From Arthrobacter jiangjiafuii (GTDB lineage: Bacteria > Actinomycetota > Actinomycetes > Actinomycetales > Micrococcaceae), in NCBI RefSeq assembly GCF_018622995.1, contig NZ_CP076022.1:310001-374000 (forward strand): 64,000 nt of DNA, in the 5' to 3' direction. The translations under genes and the position numbers were made by a program. Below the pieces are notes generated by a model. That model was not told the DNA's origin. It saw nothing but the letters and a program-made list of their open reading frames with translations, and searched no databases. This document shows positions 1 to 8,695 of this stretch, piece after piece. Within the stretch, counting starts at the first letter, position 1, and the number at the start of each line of letters is the position of its first letter.

Positions 1-243
1 GACGGCGCCCTTCTCGCAGACGGCATGCAGGGTGGTATCCGCGGAGAGTCCGGCGGCGATCATCGGGCGCATCACCTGTTCGCGGATGAACTCATCGGAC
101 CGGCCGGTATTGAAGACGACGGGCCAGCCGGCCGCAGCCAGGGACACGAGGTCCGCAATGATTTCCGGAGGAACGGAACGGGAGACGGGGCTGGCCACCG
201 GGCCGTCGACGTCGAGCAGCAGGCCAAAGCGGGGAGAAGTCAC
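1..243 (-). CDS. HAD-family hydrolase, 5' part only (cut by window start)
   Basis: The first 81 codons of a minus-strand gene are present; the rest lies outside the window. The N-terminus reads VTSPRFGLLLDVDGPVASP, and DVDGPVAS fits HAD motif I (nucleophile Asp in DxDGxxxx). A second stretch, VVFNTGRSDEFI, resembles motif II with its conserved Thr. HAD proteins of this kind are usually small-molecule phosphatases; the substrate cannot be told. The GTG at 243 is the only plausible start, because an in-frame TGA lies 12 codon-bases upstream with no other start between. An AATACT hexamer sits 6 nt before the GTG, so the mRNA may be leaderless. Confidence 0.75.
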   Translation of the reverse strand, partial: MTSPRFGLLLDVDGPVASPVSRSVPPEIIADLVSLAAAGWPVVFNTGRSDEFIREQVMRPMIAAGLSADTTLHAVCEKGAV

Positions 244-418
244 GGTGCCAGTATTTCACCGCCGCGATGCTGCCGGAAAACCGGGCCTGTTGCCGGACGG
301 CGGTGTATTGCCGCTGGTGGGAGGGCAGTTTCGAGTCTGAGTCGGTTTTGTGGCCGTAATGTAACCGGATGCGGACGCCCCGCCGGGGCGCGCTGTTTCA
401 AAGGGTGCAGAACTTCTT

Positions 419-424
419 TAGTCT
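419..424 (+). promoter_or_regulatory. -10 box TAGTCT of a leaderless gene
   Basis: TAGTCT ends 6 nt before the GTG at 431, so transcription should start at the GTG itself. A TTTCAA hexamer at 396-401, 17 nt upstream, could be the -35. No Shine-Dalgarno sequence precedes the gene, in line with leaderless initiation. Confidence 0.55.
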
Positions 425-430
425 GTATGA

Positions 431-730
431 GTGATCTTCAAAGCTGTTGGCGACGGACGCCCCTACCCCGACCATGGATACGTAACTCCCAAGGATTGGG
501 CAGCGGTACCTCCCCGGCAGGTCCGGCTCGATGAGCTGGTTACCACCAAGGCCACCCTGGATCTGGGGGCCTTGCTGGCTGAGGACTCGACGTTTTTTGG
601 CGATCTATTTCCGCACGTCGTTTTGTGGAGGGACACCATGTATCTGGAAGACGGACTTCACCGGGCCGTGAGGACGGCGCTGCACCAGCGCACCATCCTG
701 CATGCACGCGTCCTGGTGATCGATGACTGA
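431..730 (+). CDS. Small conserved actinobacterial protein, VapB-antitoxin-like annotation family
   Basis: A 99-residue soluble protein with GTG start. Near-identical Streptomyces and Arthrobacter proteins, which share the IFK..G.GRPYPDHG opening and the TFFGDLFPHVV...YLEDGLHRAVR core, are commonly labelled VapB-family antitoxins. That label is from memory and the real role is unclear. No VapC/PIN toxin gene is adjacent: the next gene encodes a LytR_C membrane protein and overlaps this one by 8 bp, so the two are probably translationally coupled. The GTG start is supported by a -10 hexamer placed 6 nt upstream. Confidence 0.7.
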   Translation: MIFKAVGDGRPYPDHGYVTPKDWAAVPPRQVRLDELVTTKATLDLGALLAEDSTFFGDLFPHVVLWRDTMYLEDGLHRAVRTALHQRTILHARVLVIDD

Positions 731-1415
731 GAAGCCCCCCGGTGCCCCGCACCGGAACAGGGCTGCCAAGTATGACCCCACCGAATGGCATGGCCACCGG
801 ATCGTCACCGAAGGGGACCTCGGCGCGGTTTTCGACGCCGAAGCGGACGAGGCTGTCCGGGTGCGCGTGGCCCGGCGGCGCCGCCGGTTGCACCGGATCG
901 TGATCGGTGTGCTGGTGGCCCTGCTGCTGGCCGCCGCTCTGTTTGCCGTGGCCGTCCTCCGCGGCTGGATTGTCCTCTCCGAGCCGGAGCTGAGCCCGGA
1001 GGTCTCCGCCGAGTGCCCCGCCGGCCCGTTCAGCTATCAGCCGCCGGAGAGCATCACGGTCAACGTCTACAACACCACCCCCACCCCCGGACTGGCCACG
1101 CAGGTGGCGGACGCGCTGGCGGCCCGCGGCTTTGCTGTGGGAACCGTGGGCAACAACGTGATCAACCGCGAGGACATGACCGCCGTCGTCGTCTCCGGGC
1201 CGAGCGGCGAGGCCTCCGCCTTCACGCTGCAGCAGCAGATTCCGGGTACGCAGTACCTCCAGGATGACCGGGCCGATACCTCCGTGGATGTGGTGCTCGG
1301 TTCCGCGTATACGGAACTGGTGCCCGCGGAGAACGTTTCAGCCGCCGCCACTGGTCCGATGAGCTGCCCCTGGAAGACCGAATCTCCTGCCGCGTCGCCC
1401 GCTCCGGCGGGCTAA
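723..1415 (+). CDS. LytR C-terminal domain membrane protein
   Basis: A 230-residue protein with an N-terminal cytosolic segment of about 55 residues ending in an Arg-rich patch (RVARRRRRLHR), one membrane helix at about 58-80, and an outer part. The outer part carries a LytR_C-type fold (ITVNVYNTTPTPGLATQVADAL onward, about residues 113-200). LytR_C domains are found at the end of LytR-CpsA-Psr cell-wall ligases or alone, as here, and are thought to act at the cell envelope. The gene overlaps the upstream VapB-like gene by 8 bp and ends in a Pro/Ala/Ser-rich tail. The exact function is unknown. Confidence 0.75.
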   Translation: MTEKPPGAPHRNRAAKYDPTEWHGHRIVTEGDLGAVFDAEADEAVRVRVARRRRRLHRIVIGVLVALLLAAALFAVAVLRGWIVLSEPELSPEVSAECPAGPFSYQPPESITVNVYNTTPTPGLATQVADALAARGFAVGTVGNNVINREDMTAVVVSGPSGEASAFTLQQQIPGTQYLQDDRADTSVDVVLGSAYTELVPAENVSAAATGPMSCPWKTESPAASPAPAG

Positions 1416-1471
1416 GGCTGCGGCGGTACCATGCCTGGGGCTTGAGGCTCCGGGCGCGGTGTTCGAGCGGT

Positions 1472-2212
1472 TCAGTCGGTCCGCGAAGCCGCTGACGTTA
1501 TGGCGTTGGCGAGGTCGCGGGGACGGCTCCACATCGGCCAATGCCCGGTCGGAAGGTCAACCACGTCGAGATGCTCAAGGTTCGCGGTTTCGGCAAACAT
1601 GGCATGACCTGCGCCGGCCAGCTCCATCACCTGGGCGCCCGGGATGGAGCAGCACACCAGGGTGGTCGGAACCTGGCGGCGGGCGTCGTTCGTGAGCTCG
1701 AGGGGCTGGCGAAGCACGGGTCCGGGTTCGGGGACGGCCCTGGACTGAAAACGCTCGAGGACCTCCGCGCTCAGGCCGTCGAGGCTCGCCTGCTGCCCGA
1801 GGACGTCGAAGGACGGCAGCGGAAGCTCCTCCAACCCCTCCGGTAGGTCCGGGGCGAAGATGCTTCCCGCCGCCACCGGGCCGGAGTCCACCCACACCAC
1901 CCGTTGAACAAGCTCAGGGTGCCGGTCAAGGACAAGGCTGACGGGGAAGTTCGCCCCGCTGTGAGCGACGATAACCGCGGGCTGCTCCTTGGAGACCCCG
2001 AGTCCGGCGAAGACGTCCAGCACCGCTGCGGCTTGATCGTCGAGGGTCTTCACCACGCGGTCAGGATCGTCCTTATCAAGACCAGGCAGCGTCATCGCGG
2101 TTGCACGGGACTGGCTGGTGTTCAGGTGTGCCAGGACTTCATCCCACGCCCAGGCGCCCAGCCAGTGGCCGGGGATGAGGATGATGTTCGGGCTGCTCGT
2201 AATAGTTGTCAT
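1472..2212 (-). CDS. Alpha/beta hydrolase
   Basis: A 246-residue soluble alpha/beta-hydrolase-fold protein. The oxyanion HG-type motif is PGHWLGAWAW (about residues 14-23). The nucleophile elbow reads VAHSGAN, so it is A-x-S-x-A rather than G-x-S-x-G, a variant seen in this family. GHWPMW near the C-terminus supplies the catalytic His. The substrate is unknown; small esters or lactones are likely. It is divergent from a WYL-domain regulator 90 bp away, which is the obvious candidate to control it. The ATG at 2212 overlaps a TGTCA element (2207-2211) that recurs twice in the intergenic region. Confidence 0.8.
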   Translation of the reverse strand: MTTITSSPNIILIPGHWLGAWAWDEVLAHLNTSQSRATAMTLPGLDKDDPDRVVKTLDDQAAAVLDVFAGLGVSKEQPAVIVAHSGANFPVSLVLDRHPELVQRVVWVDSGPVAAGSIFAPDLPEGLEELPLPSFDVLGQQASLDGLSAEVLERFQSRAVPEPGPVLRQPLELTNDARRQVPTTLVCCSIPGAQVMELAGAGHAMFAETANLEHLDVVDLPTGHWPMWSRPRDLANAITSAASRTD

Positions 2213-2270
2213 CTACCCAGCTTCGTAGCCGCCGCGGGCAGGTGTATGTCACTATTTGTGTCATGAATTT

Positions 2271-2320
2271 GAAGCGGGCAGAACGGTGAAACGGGCGGGC
2301 CGGTGAAGCGGACAGAACGG
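2271..2320 (+). repeat. Imperfect duplication of the WYL gene start
   Basis: TGAAGCGGGCAGAACGG at about 2271-2286 and TGAAGCGGACAGAACGG at about 2304-2320 are near-identical direct repeats 34 bp apart. The first copy, read from ATG 2263, gives MNLKRAER and then a stop; the second begins the real gene (MKRTERLHAL). Because 34 is not a multiple of three, the copies are out of frame. Confidence 0.6.
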
Positions 2321-3001
2321 CTCCATGCGCTGTCCGAGATGCTGCGCCGGAACGGATCACGGGGTTGTTCCGCCGAGCGGCTGGCCAGGGAGTTCGGCGT
2401 ATCCGTGCGCACCGTCAAGAGAGACCTCGCGGCGCTCGAGAACAGTGGCGCGCCGGTGTGGTCGCGCCCGGGCCCAGGCGGTGGCTACGGATTGGCCGCA
2501 GGTGCGTCCCTGCCGCCCGTCAGCCTGTCCCCGGCGCAGGCGGTGGCGCTCATGGCGGCCGTGTCAGCTGCCCCCGATGCCCCCTACGCCGATCTGGCAG
2601 CAGCCGGGGTCCAGAAGATCCTGGACGTCCTTGATCCCAGGACCCGGGCCAAGGCCAACGAGCTGGCCGGCCGCGTCTGGGTCAACGCGGCTCCCTCTTC
2701 GCCGCGCATCATCCGGTCGGCGTTGGAGGAGGCATTGGCTGAGCAGCGGGTGATCCGCCTTCGCTACACCGCGAAGGACGGGAGAACGACCACCCGCGAC
2801 GTCGAACCCGTGCTGTTCGCCTCCACTAACGGCCAGTGGTACCTGGTGGGGTGGTGCCGCCTGCGCAACGCGATGCGATGGTTCACCGTGTCGCGCATCG
2901 AGCAGGCCAGCGTCACCAAGACGGCTTGCACCGGCCATACCGTCGACGAGGTCGGAGAACCTCCAGCGAACGCCCGACCGGTGCACGCCCGCGGGGAGTG
3001 A
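2303..3001 (+). CDS. HTH-WYL family transcriptional regulator (YafY-like)
   Basis: A 232-residue regulator. Residues 1-60 form an HTH_11 winged helix (RLHALSEMLRRNGSRG, LAREFGVSVRTVKRDLAAL). A WYL domain follows, with the core RLRYTAKDGRTTTRDVEP and NGQWYLVGWCRLRNAMRWF from about residue 150. WYL domains are ligand sensors, in some cases for nucleic acid. It probably controls itself and the divergent hydrolase. The GTG at 2303 is chosen because the HTH begins at once. An imperfect copy of the gene start, ATG at 2263 followed by six sense codons and a TGA, lies 34 bp upstream. The copies share GAAGCGG[GA]CAGAACGG. Confidence 0.85.
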   Translation: MKRTERLHALSEMLRRNGSRGCSAERLAREFGVSVRTVKRDLAALENSGAPVWSRPGPGGGYGLAAGASLPPVSLSPAQAVALMAAVSAAPDAPYADLAAAGVQKILDVLDPRTRAKANELAGRVWVNAAPSSPRIIRSALEEALAEQRVIRLRYTAKDGRTTTRDVEPVLFASTNGQWYLVGWCRLRNAMRWFTVSRIEQASVTKTACTGHTVDEVGEPPANARPVHARGE

Positions 3002-3031
3002 AGCGGGTCTCTCCGGCAAATCAGGCCATGT

Positions 3032-3100
3032 CAGTTCAGATCAGCCAGGCCAGTCCAGATCAGTCAGGCCAGGCCAGATCAGCCCAGGCCAGTCCAGTTC
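3032..3100 (+). repeat. Degenerate 19-bp tandem repeat, about 3.5 copies
   Basis: Units of the form CAGtCCAGATCAGyCAGGC run from 3032 to 3050, 3051 to 3069, 3070 to 3089 (one extra base) and then a partial copy from 3090. They fill the space between the convergent WYL regulator and FrnE-like genes. No coding role is seen. Confidence 0.8.
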
Positions 3101-3107
3101 GGTACGG

Positions 3108-3845
3108 CTAGCAGCCGTCCGGGCCGCAGGCCGGACCGTCCGTGCTGCCGTCCGTCCCGGCGTCCGTCCCGGTGCCCGGTGTGGACAACATCTGCAGCGG
3201 GCGTGACTCAGCCCATGCGGTTTCCAGGGCCTGCGTGAACAGCTCCGGCGGCTGCGCCCCGGAAATGCCGTACTTGCGGTCGATGACGAAGAACGGCACG
3301 CCGTTCACGCCCAGCGACCGGGCTTCGGCGATGTCCTGGTTCACGGCGTCGGTGTAGTCGTCCGTGGCCAGCACGGCCCGCACCCGCTCCGGATCCAGGC
3401 CCACGCCGGCGCCGATCTCCGCGAGGACATCGGTGCTGCCGATGTTGCGGCCCTGTTCAAAGTGCGCCGACAGCAGCGCCTCCTTCACGGCGTCGGCCGC
3501 TGCCGGACCCGCCTCGGCCTTGGCCAGATGAATCAGCCGGTGCCCCGGGAAGCTGTTGGCGACCACCAGCGACTCGAAGTCGTAGGCCAGGCCCACGCCC
3601 GCTGCCTGCTCGGTGACCTGCTTGAGCATCCCGGCCAGCTGGGCCGGGTCGATGCCCTTGCGTTCGCTCAGGTACTGCACCTCGGTGCCGTCAAAGACCT
3701 CCGGCAGGGAGGGGTCCAACTGGTAGCTGCGCCAGGAGACCTCCACGTCGTCGCGGTGCTCAAAACCGGCCAGCGCGGCTTCGAAGCGGCGCTTTCCGAT
3801 GTAGCACCAGGGGCAGGCAATGTCAGACCAGATTTCAACCTTCAT
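3108..3845 (-). CDS. DsbA-family oxidoreductase, FrnE type
   Basis: A 245-residue cytoplasmic thioredoxin-fold protein without a signal peptide. The active site CPWC is at residues 11-14 (SDIACPWCYIGKRRFE). The cis-Pro loop GVNGVPFFVID is near residue 190, and an all-alpha insertion typical of FrnE/DsbA proteins separates the two. FrnE proteins act as disulphide isomerases or polyketide-pathway oxidoreductases. The C-terminus carries an unusual Gly/Thr/Asp-rich tail ending CGPDGC, a second Cys pair that could be redox-active or bind metal. It lies 12 bp after the permease stop and may be co-transcribed, though a TAGGTT box at 3855-3860 could also start a near-leaderless transcript. Confidence 0.88.
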   Translation of the reverse strand: MKVEIWSDIACPWCYIGKRRFEAALAGFEHRDDVEVSWRSYQLDPSLPEVFDGTEVQYLSERKGIDPAQLAGMLKQVTEQAAGVGLAYDFESLVVANSFPGHRLIHLAKAEAGPAAADAVKEALLSAHFEQGRNIGSTDVLAEIGAGVGLDPERVRAVLATDDYTDAVNQDIAEARSLGVNGVPFFVIDRKYGISGAQPPELFTQALETAWAESRPLQMLSTPGTGTDAGTDGSTDGPACGPDGC

Positions 3846-3857
3846 GCCCGGTGCAAC

Positions 3858-5333
3858 CTAGAAGCGCCCGGCGGCATTCCCGGAGGGCTGTGCGCTGTCC
3901 GCGGCGGCCGCCGGTTCGGTGCCGGTGCCCGGCCAGGCCACGCCGGTTTCATCATCCAGTTCGGCCCGGAGCCGGCCGTCGCCGCGCACCCACAGCCGGT
4001 ACGCCACGAAGAGCAGGGCGATCCAGATACCGCCCACCACCAGGGCCACCCGGGTGTCCGGCATGACGCCCAGCAGCACCACGATGAACACCATGAAGGC
4101 CAGCGCCGCATAGGACGCCATCGGCCAGAACGGCACGCCGAACTCCGAGGCCGGCAGGCCACGGCGCTTGATTTCCCGCTTCATCGCGATGTGCGAGAGC
4201 AGGATCATCACCCACACCCATACCGTTGCGAAGGTGGCGATAGAGGCGATGATCTTGAACAGGTCCTCCGGCAGCAGGGCATTAAGGACGACGCCGGCCA
4301 GCAGCACGCCGCCCATGGTGGCCACCGTCATCCACGGCACGCCGTGCCGGGAGACCTTGGCGAACGACGCCGGTGCCTGGCCCTGCTGGGCCAGTCCGTA
4401 AAGCATGCGCCCGGCACCGAAGATGTCGGCATTGATGGCGGACAGGGCTGCGGTAATCACCACCGCGTTGAGGATGTGGGCCGCGGCGGGGATGCCGAGG
4501 GAATCGAAGATCTGCACAAACGGGCTGGTGGCGCCGTCGATATCCTGCCAGGGGAAGATCATCATCAGCACGCTCAGGGTGCAGATGTAGAAGAGCAGAA
4601 TGCGCACCGGCACGGTGTTGACCGCTGCCGGAATGGCCTTCTTGGGGTTGTCCGCCTCGCCGGCGGTGATGCCCACGGTTTCAATGCCGCCGAAGGCAAA
4701 CATCACGATGGAGAAGGAGGCCAGCAGGCCCCAGAAGCCGTTGGCGAAGAATCCGCCCGATCCCAGCATGGTGTCCAGACCCGGATTGGCGGTGTCCGGC
4801 AGGCCGAAGCCGAAGATGACGATGGCCGCGCCGCCGACGATCATTGCGATGATGGCGGTGACCTTGAGAATGGAGAGCCAGAACTCGGTCTCGCCAAAGA
4901 CCTTCACCCTCATCAGGTTCAGGGCACAGATCAGTGCGACGGCGGCGAGGATCCAGGTCCAGCGCGGCACCTCGGGGAACCAGAAACCCATGTAGATACC
5001 CAGGGCGGTCACATCGGCGATGGCGACGATCGCCATTTCAAAGGCGAAGGTCCAGCCGGTGATGAAGCCGGCGAACGGGCCCAGATAGCGGCTGGCGTAC
5101 TGGCCGAACGACCCGGAGACCGGATGCCGCACGGCCATTTCGCCCAGGGCGCGCATGACCAGGAAGACGGCGGCACCACCGATCATGTACGCCAGCAGCA
5201 CCGACGGGCCGGCGGACTGGATCGCCGAGGCGGAACCGTAAAAGAGGCCGGTGCCAATAGCGGAACCGAGCGCCATGAACCGGATATGCCGGATATTCAG
5301 TCCGCGGGCCAAGGCCTGGGTAAAGGAGGACAT
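3858..5333 (-). CDS. Amino-acid permease (APC superfamily, AAT family)
   Basis: A 491-residue polytopic membrane protein with about 12 helices. The opening [39 protein letters not shown] holds the GSAIGTGLF substrate/ion motif of helix 1. [22 protein letters not shown] and [24 protein letters not shown] are AAT-family signatures. Relatives such as CycA, ProY and AroP import single amino acids by proton symport; the substrate here is not resolved. The ATG at 5333 is chosen because the conserved region starts right after it; a longer frame to 5453 has no family similarity. The C-terminal 40 residues are hydrophilic and Ala/Pro-rich. Confidence 0.88.
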   Translation of the reverse strand: MSSFTQALARGLNIRHIRFMALGSAIGTGLFYGSASAIQSAGPSVLLAYMIGGAAVFLVMRALGEMAVRHPVSGSFGQYASRYLGPFAGFITGWTFAFEMAIVAIADVTALGIYMGFWFPEVPRWTWILAAVALICALNLMRVKVFGETEFWLSILKVTAIIAMIVGGAAIVIFGFGLPDTANPGLDTMLGSGGFFANGFWGLLASFSIVMFAFGGIETVGITAGEADNPKKAIPAAVNTVPVRILLFYICTLSVLMMIFPWQDIDGATSPFVQIFDSLGIPAAAHILNAVVITAALSAINADIFGAGRMLYGLAQQGQAPASFAKVSRHGVPWMTVATMGGVLLAGVVLNALLPEDLFKIIASIATFATVWVWVMILLSHIAMKREIKRRGLPASEFGVPFWPMASYAALAFMVFIVVLLGVMPDTRVALVVGGIWIALLFVAYRLWVRGDGRLRAELDDETGVAWPGTGTEPAAAADSAQPSGNAAGRF

Positions 5334-5506
5334 CTGAGTAAACACACCTTGGAATTGGAGAGGCAAGCTAAACAAGCGGCCTATCCATGTTACGCCGGTG
5401 CGGGGGAGGGCCTGCGCGGGCAGCCGCGCTGCAGACGGCAGCAGGCCCGGCACCGTAACGGTGCCGGACCTGCCGTTTGTTGCAGCTGCGGTTTATCCCC
5501 CTGAAC

Positions 5507-7138
5507 CTAGGCTGCGGCCAGTTCCTGCGACTCGTGCAGGAACCGGGCGTAGGCCGGGACCGTCAGGAAGGTCGGGAAGTGCTCGCCGCAGGCCACTTCC
5601 TCGAAGAGCTCGCGGGCGTCGTCGAACCGGTCGCCCTCGAAGCGGTCCAGGGCACTGAATTCCTCATCCACCAGGTGCTCCACCCACTGGTGAGTGATGA
5701 TCTCGCCCTCGTCGGTGACGGCGGAGGCGTGGATCCACTGCCAGATCTGCGACCGCGAGATCTCGGCGGTGGCGGCGTCCTCCATCAGGTTGTTGATGGC
5801 AGCCGCGCCGTTGCCGCGCAGCCAGGATTCGATGTAGCGGATGCCCACCTCGATGTTGCTGCGGATGCCGGCCTCGGTGATGATGCCGGGGGTGGCAGCG
5901 ATGTCCAGCAGGGCCTTGTCATTGGGGACAACATCCTCGCGGGTGCGTTCGAGCTGGTTCGGGCGGTCCCCGAGGACGCCGTCGAACACCTCCATGGCCA
6001 CCGGCACCAGGTCCGGGTGCGCCACCCAGGAGCCGTCAAAGCCGTCGTTCGCCTCGCGGGTCTTGTCGGCACGCACCTTCTCCATGGCGACGTCGTTCAC
6101 TGCGGCGTCCTTGCGGTTGGGAATGAAGGCAGCCATCCCGCCGATGGCGTGCGCGCCGCGGCGGTGGCAGGCGCGGACCAGCTGTTCGGTGTAGGCCCGC
6201 ATGAACGGCGCAGTCATGGTCACCAGATTGCGGTCCGGCAGCACAAACCGGGGGCCGCGGGTGCGGAAGTTCTTGATCACCGAGAAGATGTAGTCCCAGC
6301 GGCCGGCGTTCAGGCCCGCGGCGTGGTCGCGCAGCTCGTAGAGGATTTCCTCCATCTCGAACGCGGCGGTGATGGTTTCGATCAGCACGGTGGCGCGGAT
6401 GGTGCCCTGCGGAATGCCGAGCAGATCCTGGGCCAGGATAAAGATGTCATTCCACAGCCGGGCTTCGAGGTGGTTCTCGATCTTCGGCAGGTAGAAGTAC
6501 GGGCCGCGGCCCTGCGAAATCAGGCGCTGGGCGTTGTGGAAGAAGTATAGGCCGAAGTCCACGATGCCGCCGGCGATCGGGGTGTTGTCCACCAGCATGT
6601 GCTTTTCCGGCAGGTGCCAGCCGCGGGGGCGCACCACGATGGTCGGCAGGTCGGTGAGGGTGGATCCCTGCACCTTGTAGTCCTTGCCCTCGGGCGAGGT
6701 GAAGTCGATCTTGTGGTCCAGGGCGTCGCGCAGGTTCAGCTGGCCGTTGATGACGTTGGCCCACGACGGCGTGGAGGAGTCCTCCATGTCCGCCAGCCAG
6801 ACCTTGGCGCCGGAGTTCAGTGCGTTGATGGTCATCTTGCGGTCCACGGGACCGGTGATTTCCACCCGGCGGTCTTCCAGGCCCGGGGCCGTGGGAGCGA
6901 CCTTCCAGGAGGTGTCCTCACGGATGTGTGCCGTCTCGGTGAGGAAGGAGGGGTCTGCCCCGTTGGAGATCTGCGTCCGGCGGGTCTGGCGCTGCTGCAG
7001 CAGTTCCTGCCGGCGGGTGGCCGTGGCCTTGTGCAGCGCCTTGACGAAGTCCAATGCCTGCGGGGTGAGGATTTCCTCCTGGCGCCGCACGGTCGGTGCG
7101 GTCAGGGAAATGCCGTTCAGGGTGATCGGGTCATTCAT
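5507..7138 (-). CDS. aceB: Malate synthase A
   Basis: A 543-residue enzyme that condenses glyoxylate with acetyl-CoA to give malate, the second step of the glyoxylate shunt. The malate synthase signature RDHAAGLNAGRWDY is at about residues 267-281, and WLADMEDSSTPSW is the conserved acidic active-site segment. The length fits the A-type enzyme rather than the longer G type. AAGGAGAA lies 6-7 nt before the ATG. It follows aceA on the same strand, 113 bp downstream of its stop, with a strong hairpin between, so the two are probably co-regulated but not equally transcribed. Confidence 0.96.
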   Translation of the reverse strand: MNDPITLNGISLTAPTVRRQEEILTPQALDFVKALHKATATRRQELLQQRQTRRTQISNGADPSFLTETAHIREDTSWKVAPTAPGLEDRRVEITGPVDRKMTINALNSGAKVWLADMEDSSTPSWANVINGQLNLRDALDHKIDFTSPEGKDYKVQGSTLTDLPTIVVRPRGWHLPEKHMLVDNTPIAGGIVDFGLYFFHNAQRLISQGRGPYFYLPKIENHLEARLWNDIFILAQDLLGIPQGTIRATVLIETITAAFEMEEILYELRDHAAGLNAGRWDYIFSVIKNFRTRGPRFVLPDRNLVTMTAPFMRAYTEQLVRACHRRGAHAIGGMAAFIPNRKDAAVNDVAMEKVRADKTREANDGFDGSWVAHPDLVPVAMEVFDGVLGDRPNQLERTREDVVPNDKALLDIAATPGIITEAGIRSNIEVGIRYIESWLRGNGAAAINNLMEDAATAEISRSQIWQWIHASAVTDEGEIITHQWVEHLVDEEFSALDRFEGDRFDDARELFEEVACGEHFPTFLTVPAYARFLHESQELAAA

Positions 7139-7197
7139 GGCGTTCTCCTTGGGGGTGTATCAAGACTGGGGTGATGCTGCCGGGTTCGGTGGTGCTG

Positions 7198-7230
7198 CGG
7201 CGGCCGTTACCTTTCCGGTAACGGCCGCCG
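7198..7230 (-). promoter_or_regulatory. Perfect 14-bp hairpin between aceA and aceB
   Basis: CGGCGGCCGTTACC (7198-7211) pairs with GGTAACGGCCGCCG (7217-7230) around a 5-nt loop. No U-tract follows on the minus strand, so it is not a standard intrinsic terminator. It could be a partial terminator or a 3' stabilising stem that lowers aceB expression relative to aceA, or a binding site for a regulator. Confidence 0.75.
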
Positions 7231-7251
7231 ACCCGCGCGGTACCGAGGGGT

Positions 7252-8550
7252 TTAGTGGAACTGGGCGGACTCCGTGGAGCCGGCCAGGGCCAGGGTGCTG
7301 CCGTTCGGGTTCAGTGCGGTGGCGATGGCATCGAAGTAGCCGGTGCCGACCTCGCGCTGGTGCTTCGTGGCGGTGTAGCCGCGGGATTCGGAAGCGAATT
7401 CCTTCTCCTGCAGTTCCACATAGGCGCTCATGCCGTTGCGGGCGTAGCCGTGGGCCAGGTCGAACATCGAGTAGTTCAGGGCGTGGAAGCCAGCCAGGGT
7501 GATGAACTGGAACTTGAAGCCCATGGCGCCGAGTTCACGCTGGAACTTGGCGATGGTGTCATCGTCCAGGTGCTTCTTCCAGTTGAAGGACGGCGAGCAG
7601 TTGTAGGCCAGCATCTGGTCCGGGAACTCGGAGCGGACTGCTTCGGAGAACTTGCGGGCCAGCTCCAGGTCCGGGGTGCCGGTCTCCATCCAGATGAGGT
7701 CGGAGTACGGTGCGTAGGCCTTGGCCCGGGCGATGCAGGGTTCGATGCCGTTGCGGACCTTGTAGAAGCCTTCCGCGGTGCGCTCGCCGGTGATGAATTC
7801 CTGGTCCCGCTCATCGACGTCGGACGTGATGAGCGTGGCGGCCTCGGCATCGGTGCGGGCGATCACCACGGTGGGCGTGCCGGCGACGTCGGCCGCGAGG
7901 CGGGCGGCGTTCAGGGTGCGGATGTGCTGGGACGTGGGGATGAGCACCTTGCCGCCGAGGTGGCCGCACTTCTTCTCCGAGGCGAGCTGGTCCTCCCAGT
8001 GAACGCCGGAAGCGCCGGCCTGGATCATGGACTTCATCAGTTCGTAGGCGTTCAGCGGGCCGCCGAAGCCGGCCTCGGCGTCGGCCACAATCGGAACCAT
8101 GTAGTCATCGACGCTCTGGATGCCTTCGGCGAATTCGATCTGGTCGGCACGCAGCAGGGCGTTGTTGATGCGGCGGACCACGGTGGGAACCGAGTTGGCC
8201 GGGTACAGCGACTGGTCCGGGTAGGTGTGGCCGGAGTTGTTCGCGTCGGCAGCGACCTGCCAGCCGGAGAGGTAGATGGCCTTCAGGCCGGCCTTGACCT
8301 GCTGCACCGCCTGGTTTCCGGTGAGTGCGCCGAGGGCGTTGGTGTAGCCCTCGTCGCCGGCGGTGCTCAGCTGGTCCCAGAGCTTTTCGGCGCCGCGGCG
8401 GGCCAGGGTGTGCTCTTCCTGGACACGTCCGCGCAGCTTCACGACGTCGTCGGCGGTGTAGTCACGCTCGATGCCGTTCCAGCGGGGATCGGTGGCCCAC
8501 TCGGAGGTGAGCTGCTCGGCGGTGGGGGCCGTGTTCTGTTCCTGCGTCAT
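7252..8550 (-). CDS. aceA: Isocitrate lyase
   Basis: A 432-residue enzyme that splits isocitrate into glyoxylate and succinate, the entry step of the glyoxylate shunt used for growth on acetate or fatty acids. The catalytic signature KKCGHL is near residues 192-197. [14 protein letters not shown]-type and [12 protein letters not shown] segments are typical of the family. The ATG at 8550 is preceded by AAGGAGA at good spacing, and the length matches the roughly 430-residue bacterial type. It is divergent from a RamB-type regulator and upstream of aceB. The 145-bp divergent region contains dyads suited to RamB control. Confidence 0.97.
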   Translation of the reverse strand: MTQEQNTAPTAEQLTSEWATDPRWNGIERDYTADDVVKLRGRVQEEHTLARRGAEKLWDQLSTAGDEGYTNALGALTGNQAVQQVKAGLKAIYLSGWQVAADANNSGHTYPDQSLYPANSVPTVVRRINNALLRADQIEFAEGIQSVDDYMVPIVADAEAGFGGPLNAYELMKSMIQAGASGVHWEDQLASEKKCGHLGGKVLIPTSQHIRTLNAARLAADVAGTPTVVIARTDAEAATLITSDVDERDQEFITGERTAEGFYKVRNGIEPCIARAKAYAPYSDLIWMETGTPDLELARKFSEAVRSEFPDQMLAYNCSPSFNWKKHLDDDTIAKFQRELGAMGFKFQFITLAGFHALNYSMFDLAHGYARNGMSAYVELQEKEFASESRGYTATKHQREVGTGYFDAIATALNPNGSTLALAGSTESAQFH

Positions 8551-8580
8551 AACCAACGTCTCCTTGAAAGTCTGCTGCTT

Positions 8581-8601
8581 CACCGGCCGCTTCAACCGGT
8601 G
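8581..8601. promoter_or_regulatory. Inverted repeat CACCGG-N9-CCGGTG in the aceA leader
   Basis: A perfect 6-bp dyad lies about 30-50 nt upstream of the aceA start. It may be an operator or a small leader hairpin; no regulator can be assigned from the sequence alone. Confidence 0.4.
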
Positions 8602-8661
8602 ATTTCTGCTGTGCAACCAACACTGCGGCAATAACAACCCCCTTTCTAGGGTTTTTCTCTG

Positions 8662-8682
8662 GCAAGAAACGCAGTTCTTCGC
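8662..8682. promoter_or_regulatory. Candidate RamB operator between ramB and aceA
   Basis: GCAAGAA (8662-8668) and TTCTTCGC (8675-8682) form a near-perfect dyad with one extra C. It lies next to the ramB -10 box (TAATCT, 8684-8689), a position suited to autorepression. In Corynebacterium, RamB binds A/T-rich boxes with TTTGCAAA-like cores upstream of aceA and its own gene; this dyad only loosely resembles that. Confidence 0.4.
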
Positions 8683-8683
8683 G

Positions 8684-8689
8684 TAATCT
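8684..8689 (+). promoter_or_regulatory. -10 box TAATCT of ramB (leaderless)
   Basis: TAATCT ends 6 nt before the GTG at 8696. This spacing puts the transcript start on the GTG and supports it as the true start codon, since the ATG at 8694 is followed at once by TGA. Confidence 0.55.
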
Positions 8690-8695
8690 GAAAAT

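Noticed and set aside
431-730. VapBC toxin-antitoxin pair
   Set aside because: The small protein resembles a family labelled VapB, but no PIN-domain toxin is next to it; the downstream gene is a LytR_C membrane protein.
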